From a virus, in the IMG/VR virus record IMGVR_UViG_3300044703_000087, positions 1 to 26,899 of that record: a stretch of 26,899 nt of DNA. One strand, 5' to 3'. Shown one piece after another: positions 14,474-20,976 of the stretch (position 1 is the stretch's first letter; the number at the start of each line of letters is the position of its first letter). The notes below the pieces were generated by a model. That model had not been told where the DNA came from and ran no database searches. It saw only the letters and a program-made list of their open reading frames with translations. The translations under genes and the position numbers were made by a program.

Positions 14474-15927
14474 TATCCTACTGTCCATTCTCTCTTTATC
14501 TTCATCAGTCGATAGCGGGTGAGGTCGCCCATGTGGTCTTCGGCTTCGGTGTCAACGTCGTCGGGTTTGTTTGCATCGCGGGGAAGGACCGGCACCGTCC
14601 GAATCCATTGCGTGCAGGTATCAAATATGAAGATGCCGGGCTCTTCCAGCGGGAACTTGAGAGCTGCTTTCAAATATTTTCTTAAGCGCTCCCATCCGGT
14701 CTTACGGCTCCCAGGTGTCTTGTCGGCTTTGATCCACTTGACGCCCGCCTTACGCATGTCGTCGGCGATGCAGACGCCGTTCTCCGCGTCGTAGATAGAG
14801 CTGTCGGCGGGCCCCGGCTTGATTTCCGCGTCCTTCCCGATCAGCCCGCCTTCGCGCATCGCTTCTTCACGCTCCAGGATGCCGGGCAAGCGCGTCCCAT
14901 CTTCCTGCTCCTTGCCGGAAGCGATCTCTACGGCCAGCAGTTTAAGCCCGACGTTGGCGCGGCCTGTCCAGCCGTACCATTCGTTGATGAGAAAGATCGT
15001 CCCGCGTGGGAATGTGCGCTTCGTGCCGTCGGCCAGCGTTGCCTCCGTACCGTCGGATTCGGCCCACCAGGCGACGCCGAACGGATGAGAGCTGCCCCAG
15101 TCGAAGGAACGATCCAGAGACCAGCTCGAAGGGATTGTGAAAGGCTGAATAACGTGCCTTGCCCTCTTCCAAAGATCATCGAGCATGCCGCCCGCGACGA
15201 TGTCCCAGTCGCCCCTTCGCATGGCGCGAACTAATTCGGAGCTGCCGAGGCCTTCGAGACGACTTTCGTAATCCGGATCGTTCTCTGTGAGCGTCGGGTT
15301 GTCTTCCAGGAGCGCGGGAATGAATTGCCGTTGCATTCCGCCTTCACCCTTCGGCATCTCCCTAATCTGCATCTGGGCAGCGTTATCCACGAAGGATAGC
15401 TTGACCCAGTTGTGGCCGATTGAGCCCGGGTTGCTGCCGCAAAGTATCCGTGGAAAGACGCCGCGGTACTCTTCCGGAATCTGCAGGCCGCCAAGGCGCA
15501 CGCGACCACGCAGGAACCTGTACATCTCCTCCAGGAAGTGAGTCAGCTCGTCCATCAGGAGCACATGTATTTCTGCGCCCTGATACTTCGCCAGGTCTTT
15601 TACGTACTGGCAGTGGCAGAGGAAAATCTTCGAGTTGTTCCAGAATTCAATTGTCAAATCGGAGTAGTTGATCTTGATTCGCTTCTGATTGATCAACTCT
15701 CCGAGCAAGATAGGAAAGCTCGTAGGGCCTTCCATATGGTTTTTCAAAAGTTCCGGTCGCGTCCGCCGGAAGAGATAGACCTGCAGCCCCGGGATCAACA
15801 TGCACCAGGCGATTGCCGCGATTCTCATGAGGTGACTTTTCCCGCCACCCGCGGCCCCGCCGTAGAGAATCTCAGTCGCTCGGCTTAAGAGGGCCAGACC
15901 CTGTTTGTGATGAAGTCGGAGGTTCAA
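14473..15927 (-). CDS. Terminase large subunit
   Basis: The 484-residue packaging motor has a Walker A GGAAGGGKS at residues 23-31, a Walker B VLLMDE with Asp126 and Glu127, and a C-terminal RNase H-like nuclease domain starting with RSFDWGSSHPF (Asp276). A later acidic site, PADSSIYDAENG, is the likely second metal ligand. It cuts concatemeric phage DNA and pumps it through the portal. Its start lies inside the end of the small-subunit gene (overlap of 56 bases), which indicates coupled translation. Confidence 0.95.
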   Translation of the reverse strand: MNLRLHHKQGLALLSRATEILYGGAAGGGKSHLMRIAAIAWCMLIPGLQVYLFRRTRPELLKNHMEGPTSFPILLGELINQKRIKINYSDLTIEFWNNSKIFLCHCQYVKDLAKYQGAEIHVLLMDELTHFLEEMYRFLRGRVRLGGLQIPEEYRGVFPRILCGSNPGSIGHNWVKLSFVDNAAQMQIREMPKGEGGMQRQFIPALLEDNPTLTENDPDYESRLEGLGSSELVRAMRRGDWDIVAGGMLDDLWKRARHVIQPFTIPSSWSLDRSFDWGSSHPFGVAWWAESDGTEATLADGTKRTFPRGTIFLINEWYGWTGRANVGLKLLAVEIASGKEQEDGTRLPGILEREEAMREGGLIGKDAEIKPGPADSSIYDAENGVCIADDMRKAGVKWIKADKTPGSRKTGWERLRKYLKAALKFPLEEPGIFIFDTCTQWIRTVPVLPRDANKPDDVDTEAEDHMGDLTRYRLMKIKREWTVG

Positions 15928-16219
15928 TGATTATGTTCACCGTCGGCATGAGATCTTTGCCGTTCTCGCCCGTATGCTCGATCTTCTCCTTGGCCTTGCC
16001 GTAGAGCCTGTCGAAGAGCATGGCGCGCGCTGCGTGCCTGGTCTTAAACCCGGCGGCGAGGCAGTCCTGCACGAGCTGCTCGAAGATTTTGTCGAGGCGG
16101 TTTGTCCGGCCATCCTTCAAAGCCTTATCAAGCCGCCTGCGCAGGTCGTCTTCAAGCGACTTGGACTTTCGCCCTGCGCCAAGGCGTGCGCCTCCGTTTT
16201 TTGCTCTTCCGTCTTCCAT
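15872..16219 (-). CDS. Terminase small subunit, putative
   Basis: The 115-residue protein lies just upstream of and overlapping TerL. It begins with a basic, glycine-rich stretch (GARLGAGRKSKSLED), continues with helices (DKIFEQLVQDCLAAG...ARAMLFDRLYG) and has KAKEKIEHTGENGKD, a segment very common in small terminase subunits. Such proteins bind the packaging site on phage DNA and regulate the motor. The identification rests on this pattern together with gene order. Confidence 0.8.
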   Translation of the reverse strand: MEDGRAKNGGARLGAGRKSKSLEDDLRRRLDKALKDGRTNRLDKIFEQLVQDCLAAGFKTRHAARAMLFDRLYGKAKEKIEHTGENGKDLMPTVNIIIEPPTSSQTGSGPLKPSD

Positions 16220-16234
16220 GATTGAAACAGCCGG

Positions 16235-16435
16235 TTAAAAAAGCGGCTTGACCAATCCAAGTCGCACTGACGAGATAAAATGAAAAATGAATTGCACAAG
16301 GCAGTGGACGCCCACTGTGTAAGTGAGGATTCCGGGGATGCGTAAAAGCGCGTTGGCCATGACAAAGTGTTGCTCGGCCATCCACGAATGCTTTTGCTCA
16401 GGCGTGAGGATGAAGGTAACGGTTACATCCGGCAT
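16235..16435 (-). CDS. Small hypothetical protein with a hydrophobic C-terminal half
   Basis: The 66-residue frame ends 15 bases before the TerS start and fills the gap in the operon. Residues about 33-58 are hydrophobic (LTYTVGVHCLVQFIFHFIS) and could be a membrane segment. No Shine-Dalgarno is obvious, and no family is recognised. It may instead be non-coding leader sequence. Confidence 0.4.
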   Translation of the reverse strand: MPDVTVTFILTPEQKHSWMAEQHFVMANALLRIPGILTYTVGVHCLVQFIFHFISSVRLGLVKPLF

Positions 16436-16447
16436 GAAAAAGTCTCT

Positions 16448-16582
16448 TTATTTAGGCAAGCGCCGCCAGCTTTTTCTAGAGCATCGTCGGCAACGGTAAA
16501 GTTCCGCCTTGTGGGTCTTGTCCTCGTATGAGTACCACTGCTCCCAGATATGAGCTGCAATCCAGCAGACGATAACCTTCAT
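16448..16582 (-). CDS. Small basic protein with a CxxC motif
   Basis: This short frame of 44 residues starts with MKVIVCWIAAHIWEQW and has CRRC followed by SRKSWRR near the end. AAGGA lies about 8 bases before the ATG. It fits neatly between the metallopeptidase gene (stop at 16596) and the 16235-16435 frame. The basic CxxC tail could bind nucleic acid or metal. Function unknown. Confidence 0.5.
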   Translation of the reverse strand: MKVIVCWIAAHIWEQWYSYEDKTHKAELYRCRRCSRKSWRRLPK

Positions 16583-16595
16583 TTGCTTTCTATCC

Positions 16596-17219
16596 TTACC
16601 TGCAGCTTCCGCACGCCGCTTTGATCTGCGCCTTCGTGATGAGCGGCTCCTTCTGCGAGGCCTCGACCATCAACTGCACGTTCGGGTGAACTGCTCCCAG
16701 CCCATAGCGCCTGACGACCTCTATGAACTCCGTCACGTCGTGCTCGCGTTTTGTGAGCACGGGCCGGTCGAGATCGTCGAACAGCAGCTCGCCCTCTTTA
16801 TTCTTCTTCTGGGCATAGTGATAAAGCTCATGCTCGAAGAGAGCGCAGGCCGTCTCGTGATCACACATGGCCCAGAATGGCGCGTAGAGCCAGACACGGG
16901 CCTGCGGTATGTTCCCGTGCATCAGGCAGAGGTGATCAGTCCTCTCAGCTTTCGCCCAGGGCTTCCCATTAACATTGACGATTTCCGCCATCCCTGCGAC
17001 CGGCATCAGGCCGTCCTCATACTCGACGTTTGTGAACATGACTGCCATGTCCACCGCGCGCAGGTGCTCGTGATCCGGATTGTAGAAGATTGCGTTCTCG
17101 TCCACGAACATCTGCTTTGCCCACGCCCATACGTCCAGCGACGGCTCAATATTGAATCCGGGCTCGTGGAGATGCGGGGGAGGTAGTGGACGTGGCAAAC
17201 CTGAATTTGTTTCGTGCAT
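16596..17219 (-). CDS. Putative phage metallopeptidase (HExxH)
   Basis: The 207-residue protein contains HELYH at residues 130-134 within ACALFEHELYHYAQ, a zinc-peptidase-type HExxH motif, followed by a possible third ligand at His160 or Asp161 (KREHDVTEFI). This resembles the putative phage metallopeptidase family found near terminase genes, whose substrate is not known. Residues 96-100 (HLCLM) and ARVWLYAPFW form a beta-rich part before the active site. It is second in the unit driven by the conserved promoter element at 17425. Confidence 0.75.
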   Translation of the reverse strand: MHETNSGLPRPLPPPHLHEPGFNIEPSLDVWAWAKQMFVDENAIFYNPDHEHLRAVDMAVMFTNVEYEDGLMPVAGMAEIVNVNGKPWAKAERTDHLCLMHGNIPQARVWLYAPFWAMCDHETACALFEHELYHYAQKKNKEGELLFDDLDRPVLTKREHDVTEFIEVVRRYGLGAVHPNVQLMVEASQKEPLITKAQIKAACGSCR

Positions 17220-17361
17220 AGGTTGGACGCGGTTTGACCGCGCTGAAGATCAAGACCGCCAGCAGGCAGAGGATGAGATAGCAAACGCTGATAGCGATGG
17301 CGCTGCCGATAAGACACAGGCCGTCATTATTCGGCTCCGGCTGGTTTTTCTGAGGAGTCAT
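17146..17361 (-). CDS. Small single-span membrane protein
   Basis: The 71-residue frame has a clear membrane helix (about residues 14-42, IGSAIAISVCYLILCLLAVL) after a polar N-terminus. It is the first gene after the conserved promoter element, which lies about 60 bases upstream. It overlaps the metallopeptidase gene by 74 bases, so its C-terminal tail may be shorter than shown or the downstream start may be internal. A small phage membrane protein is plausible; function unknown. Confidence 0.45.
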   Translation of the reverse strand: MTPQKNQPEPNNDGLCLIGSAIAISVCYLILCLLAVLIFSAVKPRPTYARNKFRFATSTTSPASPRARIQY

Positions 17362-17422
17362 AGCAGACTTGTGAAGGAGAAAAATAGTTCAAAGGCGCGC
17401 CCTTAGCCGAGCGCGCCTTGAA

Positions 17423-17450
17423 TTTATAGCAGCAAGTCGAAATGTATATT
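17423..17450 (-). promoter_or_regulatory. Conserved phage promoter element, copy upstream of the packaging unit
   Basis: The 26-bp block 17425-17450 matches the copy at 11170-11195 in most positions. On the minus strand AATATACATTTCG is followed by an extended -10 TGC-TATAAA. It lies right after the regulator gene, whose stop is at 17458, and reads into the 17361 gene. Confidence 0.6.
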
Positions 17451-17457
17451 GCCGGGC

Positions 17458-17952
17458 TTAAGGCTTGACCATTTCTCTGACGGAATCGGCAAAATCCGTG
17501 AAGGAACTTCGGCCACGATTACCGACAGAGATATTTGAACCTGCGGGAGTGCCTTTGAGGACATAAATCCAGAGCGTGCGATCAGAGCCTGCGAGGCCTT
17601 TACGTGGCCTGCGCTCCACCACGCCTGTTTCGACCAGCTTGATCAGGATGGGCCGCAACTCGGTCATTGATAGGTGACTTTCCTCGGACAGCTCCTGCGG
17701 CGTGGAAGCGCCTTCATTGAAAGCTTTGAGGACCGCATTCAGATCATTCTCAGGCGTTCGGGTGGCTTCCCAGCGAAGGGCTTTGATGGTCGACTGAAAG
17801 TGCCTGGAAAATTGCCCGAATCGTTTATCTAATTCGCTGAGGATTTGAAGAGCAGCTTTTGCCTCTTCGGTCGTGTCGGTGGAACAAGCAGGCTGGTTTT
17901 GCCCTGCGAGGGTTGTTTCAGTCTTAGCGTCAGATTTTGCTAATGCGCGCAA
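17458..17952 (-). CDS. Winged-helix transcriptional regulator
   Basis: The 164-residue protein has a polar N-terminal third and a winged-helix domain at about residues 70-133: LNAVLKAFNEGASTPQELSE, then LSMTELRPILIKLVETGVVE (recognition helix region), then ERRPRKGL...RTLWIYVLKG (wing). It resembles MarR/Rrf2-type wHTH modules. It is the only recognisable DNA-binding regulator of the phage. It lies between two copies of the conserved promoter element and is preceded by a leader with an intrinsic terminator. It is a candidate for controlling the phage units. Confidence 0.7.
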   Translation of the reverse strand: MRALAKSDAKTETTLAGQNQPACSTDTTEEAKAALQILSELDKRFGQFSRHFQSTIKALRWEATRTPENDLNAVLKAFNEGASTPQELSEESHLSMTELRPILIKLVETGVVERRPRKGLAGSDRTLWIYVLKGTPAGSNISVGNRGRSSFTDFADSVREMVKP

Positions 17953-18021
17953 TAGTATCTCCGCAGAGGACTTTGAGAAGGAGACTCTAGCCTCTTATTT
18001 AGATGCAAAAAGGGTTTTTGG

Positions 18022-18060
18022 CAAATAAAAAATGTGCGCTCGCTGTCGGAGAGCGCACAT
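18022..18060 (-). terminator. Intrinsic terminator upstream of the regulator gene
   Basis: ATGTGCGCTC and its perfect complement GAGCGCACAT (18032-18041 and 18051-18060) enclose a 9-base loop. On the minus strand the stem is followed by six T residues and ATTT, the textbook form. It lies between the promoter element at 18212 and the regulator start at 17952. Confidence 0.8.
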
Positions 18061-18205
18061 CGGGGTAAAACTTTGGGGTTTGCTGGGCGGGCGGCTGGCG
18101 AGAGCGGCAGGCTCTTGCTCAGAGGTGGGAAGCTGGCGGTTTGACAGGGGGAACAGCATGTATAGTCACGAGCCGTTTGCCCGGTGAGGGGCATAGGGCG
18201 CGTGC
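18022..18205 (-). ncRNA. Short terminated transcript (sRNA or attenuator leader), putative
   Basis: Transcription from the -10 of the promoter element at 18212 would begin near 18205 and end at the strong terminator, giving an RNA of about 180 bases. It contains no convincing short gene: the 84-codon open frame over it has odd composition. It may be a phage small RNA, or the regulator downstream may be controlled by antitermination. Confidence 0.45.
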
Positions 18206-18209
18206 CGAT

Positions 18210-18237
18210 ACTATACCGGTGTCGGAATTTGTATGTT
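18210..18237 (-). promoter_or_regulatory. Conserved phage promoter element, copy upstream of the regulator
   Basis: This copy (18212-18237) is the most divergent of the four but aligns without gaps. The minus strand reads AACATACAAATTCCG, 7 bases, GGTATA, with TATAGT as -10. It drives the leader RNA described at 18022-18205. Confidence 0.5.
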
Positions 18238-18303
18238 TTTGAAGAAATAGAGAAATAGCCTGATTAGGTTCAGTCTAGCGTTAAAAGTCGCCTATAGGTA
18301 GTA

Positions 18304-18391
18304 TTAGACCGAAGGGTTCGGTAATTTACCTCTATTCTACTACTTAGACCGCAGTCGGACTAAATGAATTAGACCGAATGGTTCGGTCTAA
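18304..18391. promoter_or_regulatory. Three operator-like palindromes
   Basis: TTAGACCGAA is repeated with an inverted partner TTCGGTCTAA. Site 3 (18369-18391) is perfect, with 10-bp arms and a 3-base spacer. Site 1 (18304-18324) and site 2 (18344-18363) are imperfect. The half-site TAGACC is like that reported for some TetR-family operators. They lie between the divergent phage regulator promoter and the first cassette of array 3, so they could control either direction. Confidence 0.6.
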
Positions 18392-18418
18392 CTAGCGTTA
18401 TGCCGACAGAAGGTGTCT

Positions 18419-18721
18419 ATGAGCGTTGAAGTTGGAGATGTAGTTACTTTGACCATCATTGAAGTTTCGGGCTATGCCTGCTGGGGAGTGGTTGATGGTC
18501 AAATCGGTTTTGTTCACTGTGTTGAATGGAGTCATGAGCGCCCTATTCCTGATGACGCTGGTCCGAAGGTTGGCGGTTCCCTGAAGGTCAAGGTCTTCAA
18601 AGTCGTTGACCACACCTATGAAACACCTCCCGCTGACGTTACGTTTGATGGGAAATTCCGCGTGGATTTCGCAGCTTCTGTTAGGCTATTGCAACCCGCG
18701 CCCGCGGGCGAATCGGCATAA
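18419..18721 (+). CDS. Cassette-encoded S1/OB-fold-like protein
   Basis: The product of about 100 residues starts SVEVGDVVTLTIIEVSGYAC and continues WGVVDGQIGFVHCVEWSHER, then VGGSLKVKVFKVVD. This is the layout of an S1-type RNA-binding OB fold: VGDVV strand, GxVxGxxGFVH, then GxxLKVKV. The ATG at 18419 is preferred because AAGG stands 5 bases upstream; a GTG at 18413 is possible. Likely function is RNA or protein binding. It is the first cassette of array 3, and its gene starts 16 bases after the GTTATGC core. Confidence 0.65.
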   Translation: MSVEVGDVVTLTIIEVSGYACWGVVDGQIGFVHCVEWSHERPIPDDAGPKVGGSLKVKVFKVVDHTYETPPADVTFDGKFRVDFAASVRLLQPAPAGESA

Positions 18722-18817
18722 CAACTCATTGAACCGGAGCGCGAATAGCGCGGCTCTCATCGAGAACTTGAAGGGCTGCTCAGTTGTCTCCGCGCCCGGT
18801 TAATTCGGGCGTTAGGT
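18716..18817 (+). other. attC recombination site 5 (complete)
   Basis: The left core GCATAAC (18716-18722) and right core GTTAGGT (18811-18817) flank AACTCATTGAACCGGAGC and CGCCCGGTTAATTCGGGC. Length 102 bp, overlapping the stop of the S1-like cassette gene. Confidence 0.93.
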
Positions 18818-18851
18818 GCTTACAAGTATTTGATTAGGAGAGAATATTTGC

Positions 18852-19067
18852 ATGAAAAGCGGGCGATGTCCGAAATGTGCCGCGGAGGCTGTTCACATGG
18901 CTGATGGTAATCGTTTTGAGCCGCGCATAGCTTTGGGTGTGCTTTCAGCCGGGGCTTTTCTTAACGCCTACGTCTGTGTCAATTGTGGGTATGTTGAGAT
19001 GTACGTAGAAGACAAAGAGGACTTGCCGAAGATTGCTGCGCGCTGGCCGAGAGTTAGTGTTCAATAG
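18852..19067 (+). CDS. Cassette-encoded small zinc-ribbon protein
   Basis: The 71-residue protein has CPKC at residues 6-9 and CVNCG at about 42-46, forming one complete four-cysteine zinc ribbon, followed by YVEMYVEDKEDL. Small proteins of this form are common hypothetical products in bacteria and in integron cassettes. A nucleic-acid-binding role is only suggested by the fold. The ATG at 18852 follows GGAGAG about 12 bases upstream. Confidence 0.7.
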   Translation: MKSGRCPKCAAEAVHMADGNRFEPRIALGVLSAGAFLNAYVCVNCGYVEMYVEDKEDLPKIAARWPRVSVQ

Positions 19068-19109
19068 GATGGAGAATCTTAATGCACGGGCTCATTAACC
19101 GGAGGCCGC

Positions 19110-19211
19110 ATCTAACAACTCATTCAACCGGAGCGGAAATAGCTTATCTTTCATCCGCAAGATTGGATGCTTGGTTCGGCTTCTCCCGCCCGGTTAATTC
19201 GAGCGTTAGGC
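19110..19211 (+). other. attC recombination site 6 (complete)
   Basis: The left core ATCTAAC (19110-19116) and right core GTTAGGC (19205-19211) enclose AACTCATTCAACCGGAGCGG and CGCCCGGTTAATTCGAGC. Length 102 bp. A degenerate copy of the left flank (CTCATTAACCGGAGG) occurs just before it at about 19091-19105. Confidence 0.93.
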
Positions 19212-19243
19212 TGCTAATTTAATCTTGATTTGGGATGTGACTT

Positions 19244-19897
19244 ATGTTGCCATTACCTTTTGTCTTTATGGTTGGTGAAGCAAACTCGCCACCTGCTACT
19301 TCAATGATAAACGGCATTGCCCAGCTTATTACAGCTATTGCATCTATACTGTGGCCGATTGTTCTCTTAATTGGGCTACCTATCTTCAAGCAAGAAATTC
19401 GCTCATTATTTGGTCGGTTGCGGCGTGGCAAGATGTTTGGTCAGGAGATTGAATTGGATACACCAGTTCAATCCCCTTCACCGAAGGCAGAATCTGTTCC
19501 AACAAGTTCTGCACAAAATCTTCCTGTTGGGCCAAGCGGTTTCTTAACAGAAGATTCTATAAAGAGAATAATCGGAGATTATGGAATAGCAGGGGCTGAC
19601 AAAGTAGATAAATTATTGCAAATCTTCGCTACCTCTACTCAACGTACATGGTTAGTGTCAACACAAAACCACTTATTTTGTTTACTTGATGATGCTAATA
19701 CACGAAAGATGGGGCGGATTATCCAGTGGGTAATATCTAAATCAGAGGTAGAACCTATTGAAGCTCGACGTAAAACGAAAACCTTGGGGACGGTAACTAT
19801 TGACGATCAAGGGAATTGGTATTATTCGGCTAATCTCTTTCCTGATACGAAGGATTTTGAAAACAGGGTGCGCGAGTTAATCAAACCCGCAGCCTAA
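19244..19897 (+). CDS. Cassette-encoded membrane protein
   Basis: The 217-residue protein has one strong hydrophobic span (about residues 22-48, IAQLITAIASILWPIVLLIG) followed by FKQEIRSLFGRLRRGKMFGQ, a juxtamembrane basic stretch seen in a common family of bacterial membrane proteins of unknown role. A linker rich in Pro and Ser then leads to a soluble C-terminal domain (about 95-217), alpha/beta in appearance, with no known motif. The gene stops 5 bases into the left core of attC 7. Function unknown. Confidence 0.65.
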   Translation: MLPLPFVFMVGEANSPPATSMINGIAQLITAIASILWPIVLLIGLPIFKQEIRSLFGRLRRGKMFGQEIELDTPVQSPSPKAESVPTSSAQNLPVGPSGFLTEDSIKRIIGDYGIAGADKVDKLLQIFATSTQRTWLVSTQNHLFCLLDDANTRKMGRIIQWVISKSEVEPIEARRKTKTLGTVTIDDQGNWYYSANLFPDTKDFENRVRELIKPAA

Positions 19898-19978
19898 CAA
19901 CTCATTCAACCGGAGCGGCAACAGCGTTGATTTCATCATCCAATCTTGATTGCCGCCCGGTTAATTCGGGCGTTAGAT
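19892..19978 (+). other. attC recombination site 7 (complete, short)
   Basis: The left core GCCTAAC (19892-19898) and right core GTTAGAT (19972-19978) flank the conserved arms AACTCATTCAACCGGAGC and CGCCCGGTTAATTCGGGC. At 87 bp, its variable middle is shorter than in its neighbours. Confidence 0.93.
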
Positions 19979-20009
19979 GTCTTTCCTTTGAGCGAGAGGA
20001 GCCAGTGGG

Positions 20010-20351
20010 ATGATCATTTGGAGCGGTATGGGCGGCATCGTCATCGTCATTGCCGCTATCACGCTTGTTCTAACAGAGCTCTCCGTAAGGTTCGTCTTCC
20101 GGGACGAGAACTATTACCAGGCCCACGGCTGGCCCAAACTCCTAGCGCTCTGGGCTGCGGGGTTGCTAACCTGGCTACTAAGCCGGTACTTGAACCAGAA
20201 GCAGGCAAGGGTGCTGATCGACAAGGAGACCGGCGAGGAGGTCGTTCTTAAACCTAAGCACTCCCTGTTCTTCATCAGGTTGGAATACTGGGTTTATATC
20301 TTCTTCGCACTAGGGATAGTGTTCTTCTTCGACCGGGAAGGCCCGAGGTGA
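20010..20351 (+). CDS. Cassette-encoded three-span membrane protein
   Basis: The 113-residue protein has three hydrophobic stretches (about residues 4-24, 44-58 and 90-108), with a conserved-looking soluble loop reading VLIDKETGEEVVLKPKHSLF between the second and third. Similar small membrane proteins are frequent among hypothetical products of environmental integrons, although the function is unknown. The ATG at 20010 is preceded by GAGGAG about 10 bases upstream. It is richer in G+C than its neighbour cassettes. Confidence 0.65.
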   Translation: MIIWSGMGGIVIVIAAITLVLTELSVRFVFRDENYYQAHGWPKLLALWAAGLLTWLLSRYLNQKQARVLIDKETGEEVVLKPKHSLFFIRLEYWVYIFFALGIVFFFDREGPR

Positions 20352-20368
20352 GGCTCTGCTAAGGCGAC

Positions 20369-20471
20369 ATCTAACAACTCATCCAACCGGAGCGGAATGA
20401 GCCTGCCTTTCATCCGCTAGATTGGGTGCTTCTTGCAGTTGTCTCCCGCCCGGTTAATTCGGGCGTTATGT
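20369..20471 (+). other. attC recombination site 8 (complete)
   Basis: The left core ATCTAAC (20369-20375) and right core GTTATGT (20465-20471) enclose AACTCATCCAACCGGAGCGG and CGCCCGGTTAATTCGGGC. Length 103 bp. Confidence 0.93.
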
Positions 20472-20493
20472 TGCTTAGCTATGAGAAACGAAT

Positions 20494-20910
20494 ATGCGTA
20501 AGATTTTAGCCATCCTACTAATCGCAAATTTGGCGGCTTTAGTTTCTTCGCAAGAACCTGCTAAAAACGAAGACGAAGAAAGAACTCTATCTAAGTTGCT
20601 TAAGGTTCCTTCAGCAACTTATAAATTCACCGCAGATAATAGCGGCGTTGCCTTTTGCAATCTGACACGAGTAGCAATTAAAGGTTTTCGTCCTGGTTGC
20701 GTCGAAAAGAAAGATGACAAATTCTTAATCCTCGAAAAGCGTAATTTTGAAGATGCTAAAATCCCTGGGGAAAGAAAAAATCGTCGTCTTTGCAGAGTTA
20801 GCTTCGTCAATCATGGTGGTTTTCCATACGGGGGCGAGTGCGAGCGAGGCAAGTTAGCGGTAATTGAAGTTGCATTGGCGAATGGGACAGTGTGGAAGTT
20901 GGTACCATAG
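20494..20910 (+). CDS. Cassette-encoded secreted protein
   Basis: The 138-residue precursor has an N-terminal signal peptide (MRKILAILLIANLAALVSSQ, cleavage probably near residue 20) and a mature part with three cysteines (CNLTRV, GCVEKK, LCRVSF) and a further CERG, so disulfides are possible. The ATG at 20494 is used; an ATG at 20481 in another frame overlaps it. No known family is recognised. It is the last cassette of array 3 and is followed by a truncated attC. Confidence 0.65.
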   Translation: MRKILAILLIANLAALVSSQEPAKNEDEERTLSKLLKVPSATYKFTADNSGVAFCNLTRVAIKGFRPGCVEKKDDKFLILEKRNFEDAKIPGERKNRRLCRVSFVNHGGFPYGGECERGKLAVIEVALANGTVWKLVP

Positions 20911-20932
20911 ACCCCATGTTCTATCATGGGCA

Positions 20933-20976
20933 ACATAACAACTCATTCAACCGGAGCGCAGGTAACGCGATTTATG
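20933..20976 (+). other. attC site 9, truncated (left part only)
   Basis: The left core ACATAAC (20933-20939) and the flank AACTCATTCAACCGGAGCGC are followed by about 20 bases still resembling attC stem, then by the stop codon of a phage gene at 20977. The right half is missing. Confidence 0.8.

Larger units (their letters stand above)
18397..20976 (+). mobile_element. Integron cassette array 3 (five cassettes) inside the prophage
   Basis: Five cassettes, four complete attC sites and one truncated attC lie antisense to the phage between the regulator promoter and the 3' end of the lysis unit. The left border is a GTTATGC heptamer at 18397 that matches the attC right cores and begins the first cassette. 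No integrase or attI is visible. Confidence 0.8.

Noticed and set aside
17458-17952. Regulator as the classical CI-type lysogeny repressor
   Set aside because: It has a winged-helix and not the HTH-plus-peptidase layout of CI-like repressors; left as an unspecified regulator.
17940-18194. 84-codon open frame on the minus strand upstream of the regulator
   Set aside because: Its composition is odd (Pro/Ser/Arg-rich with no domain), it spans the intrinsic terminator at 18022-18060, and the region is better explained as a leader or small RNA.
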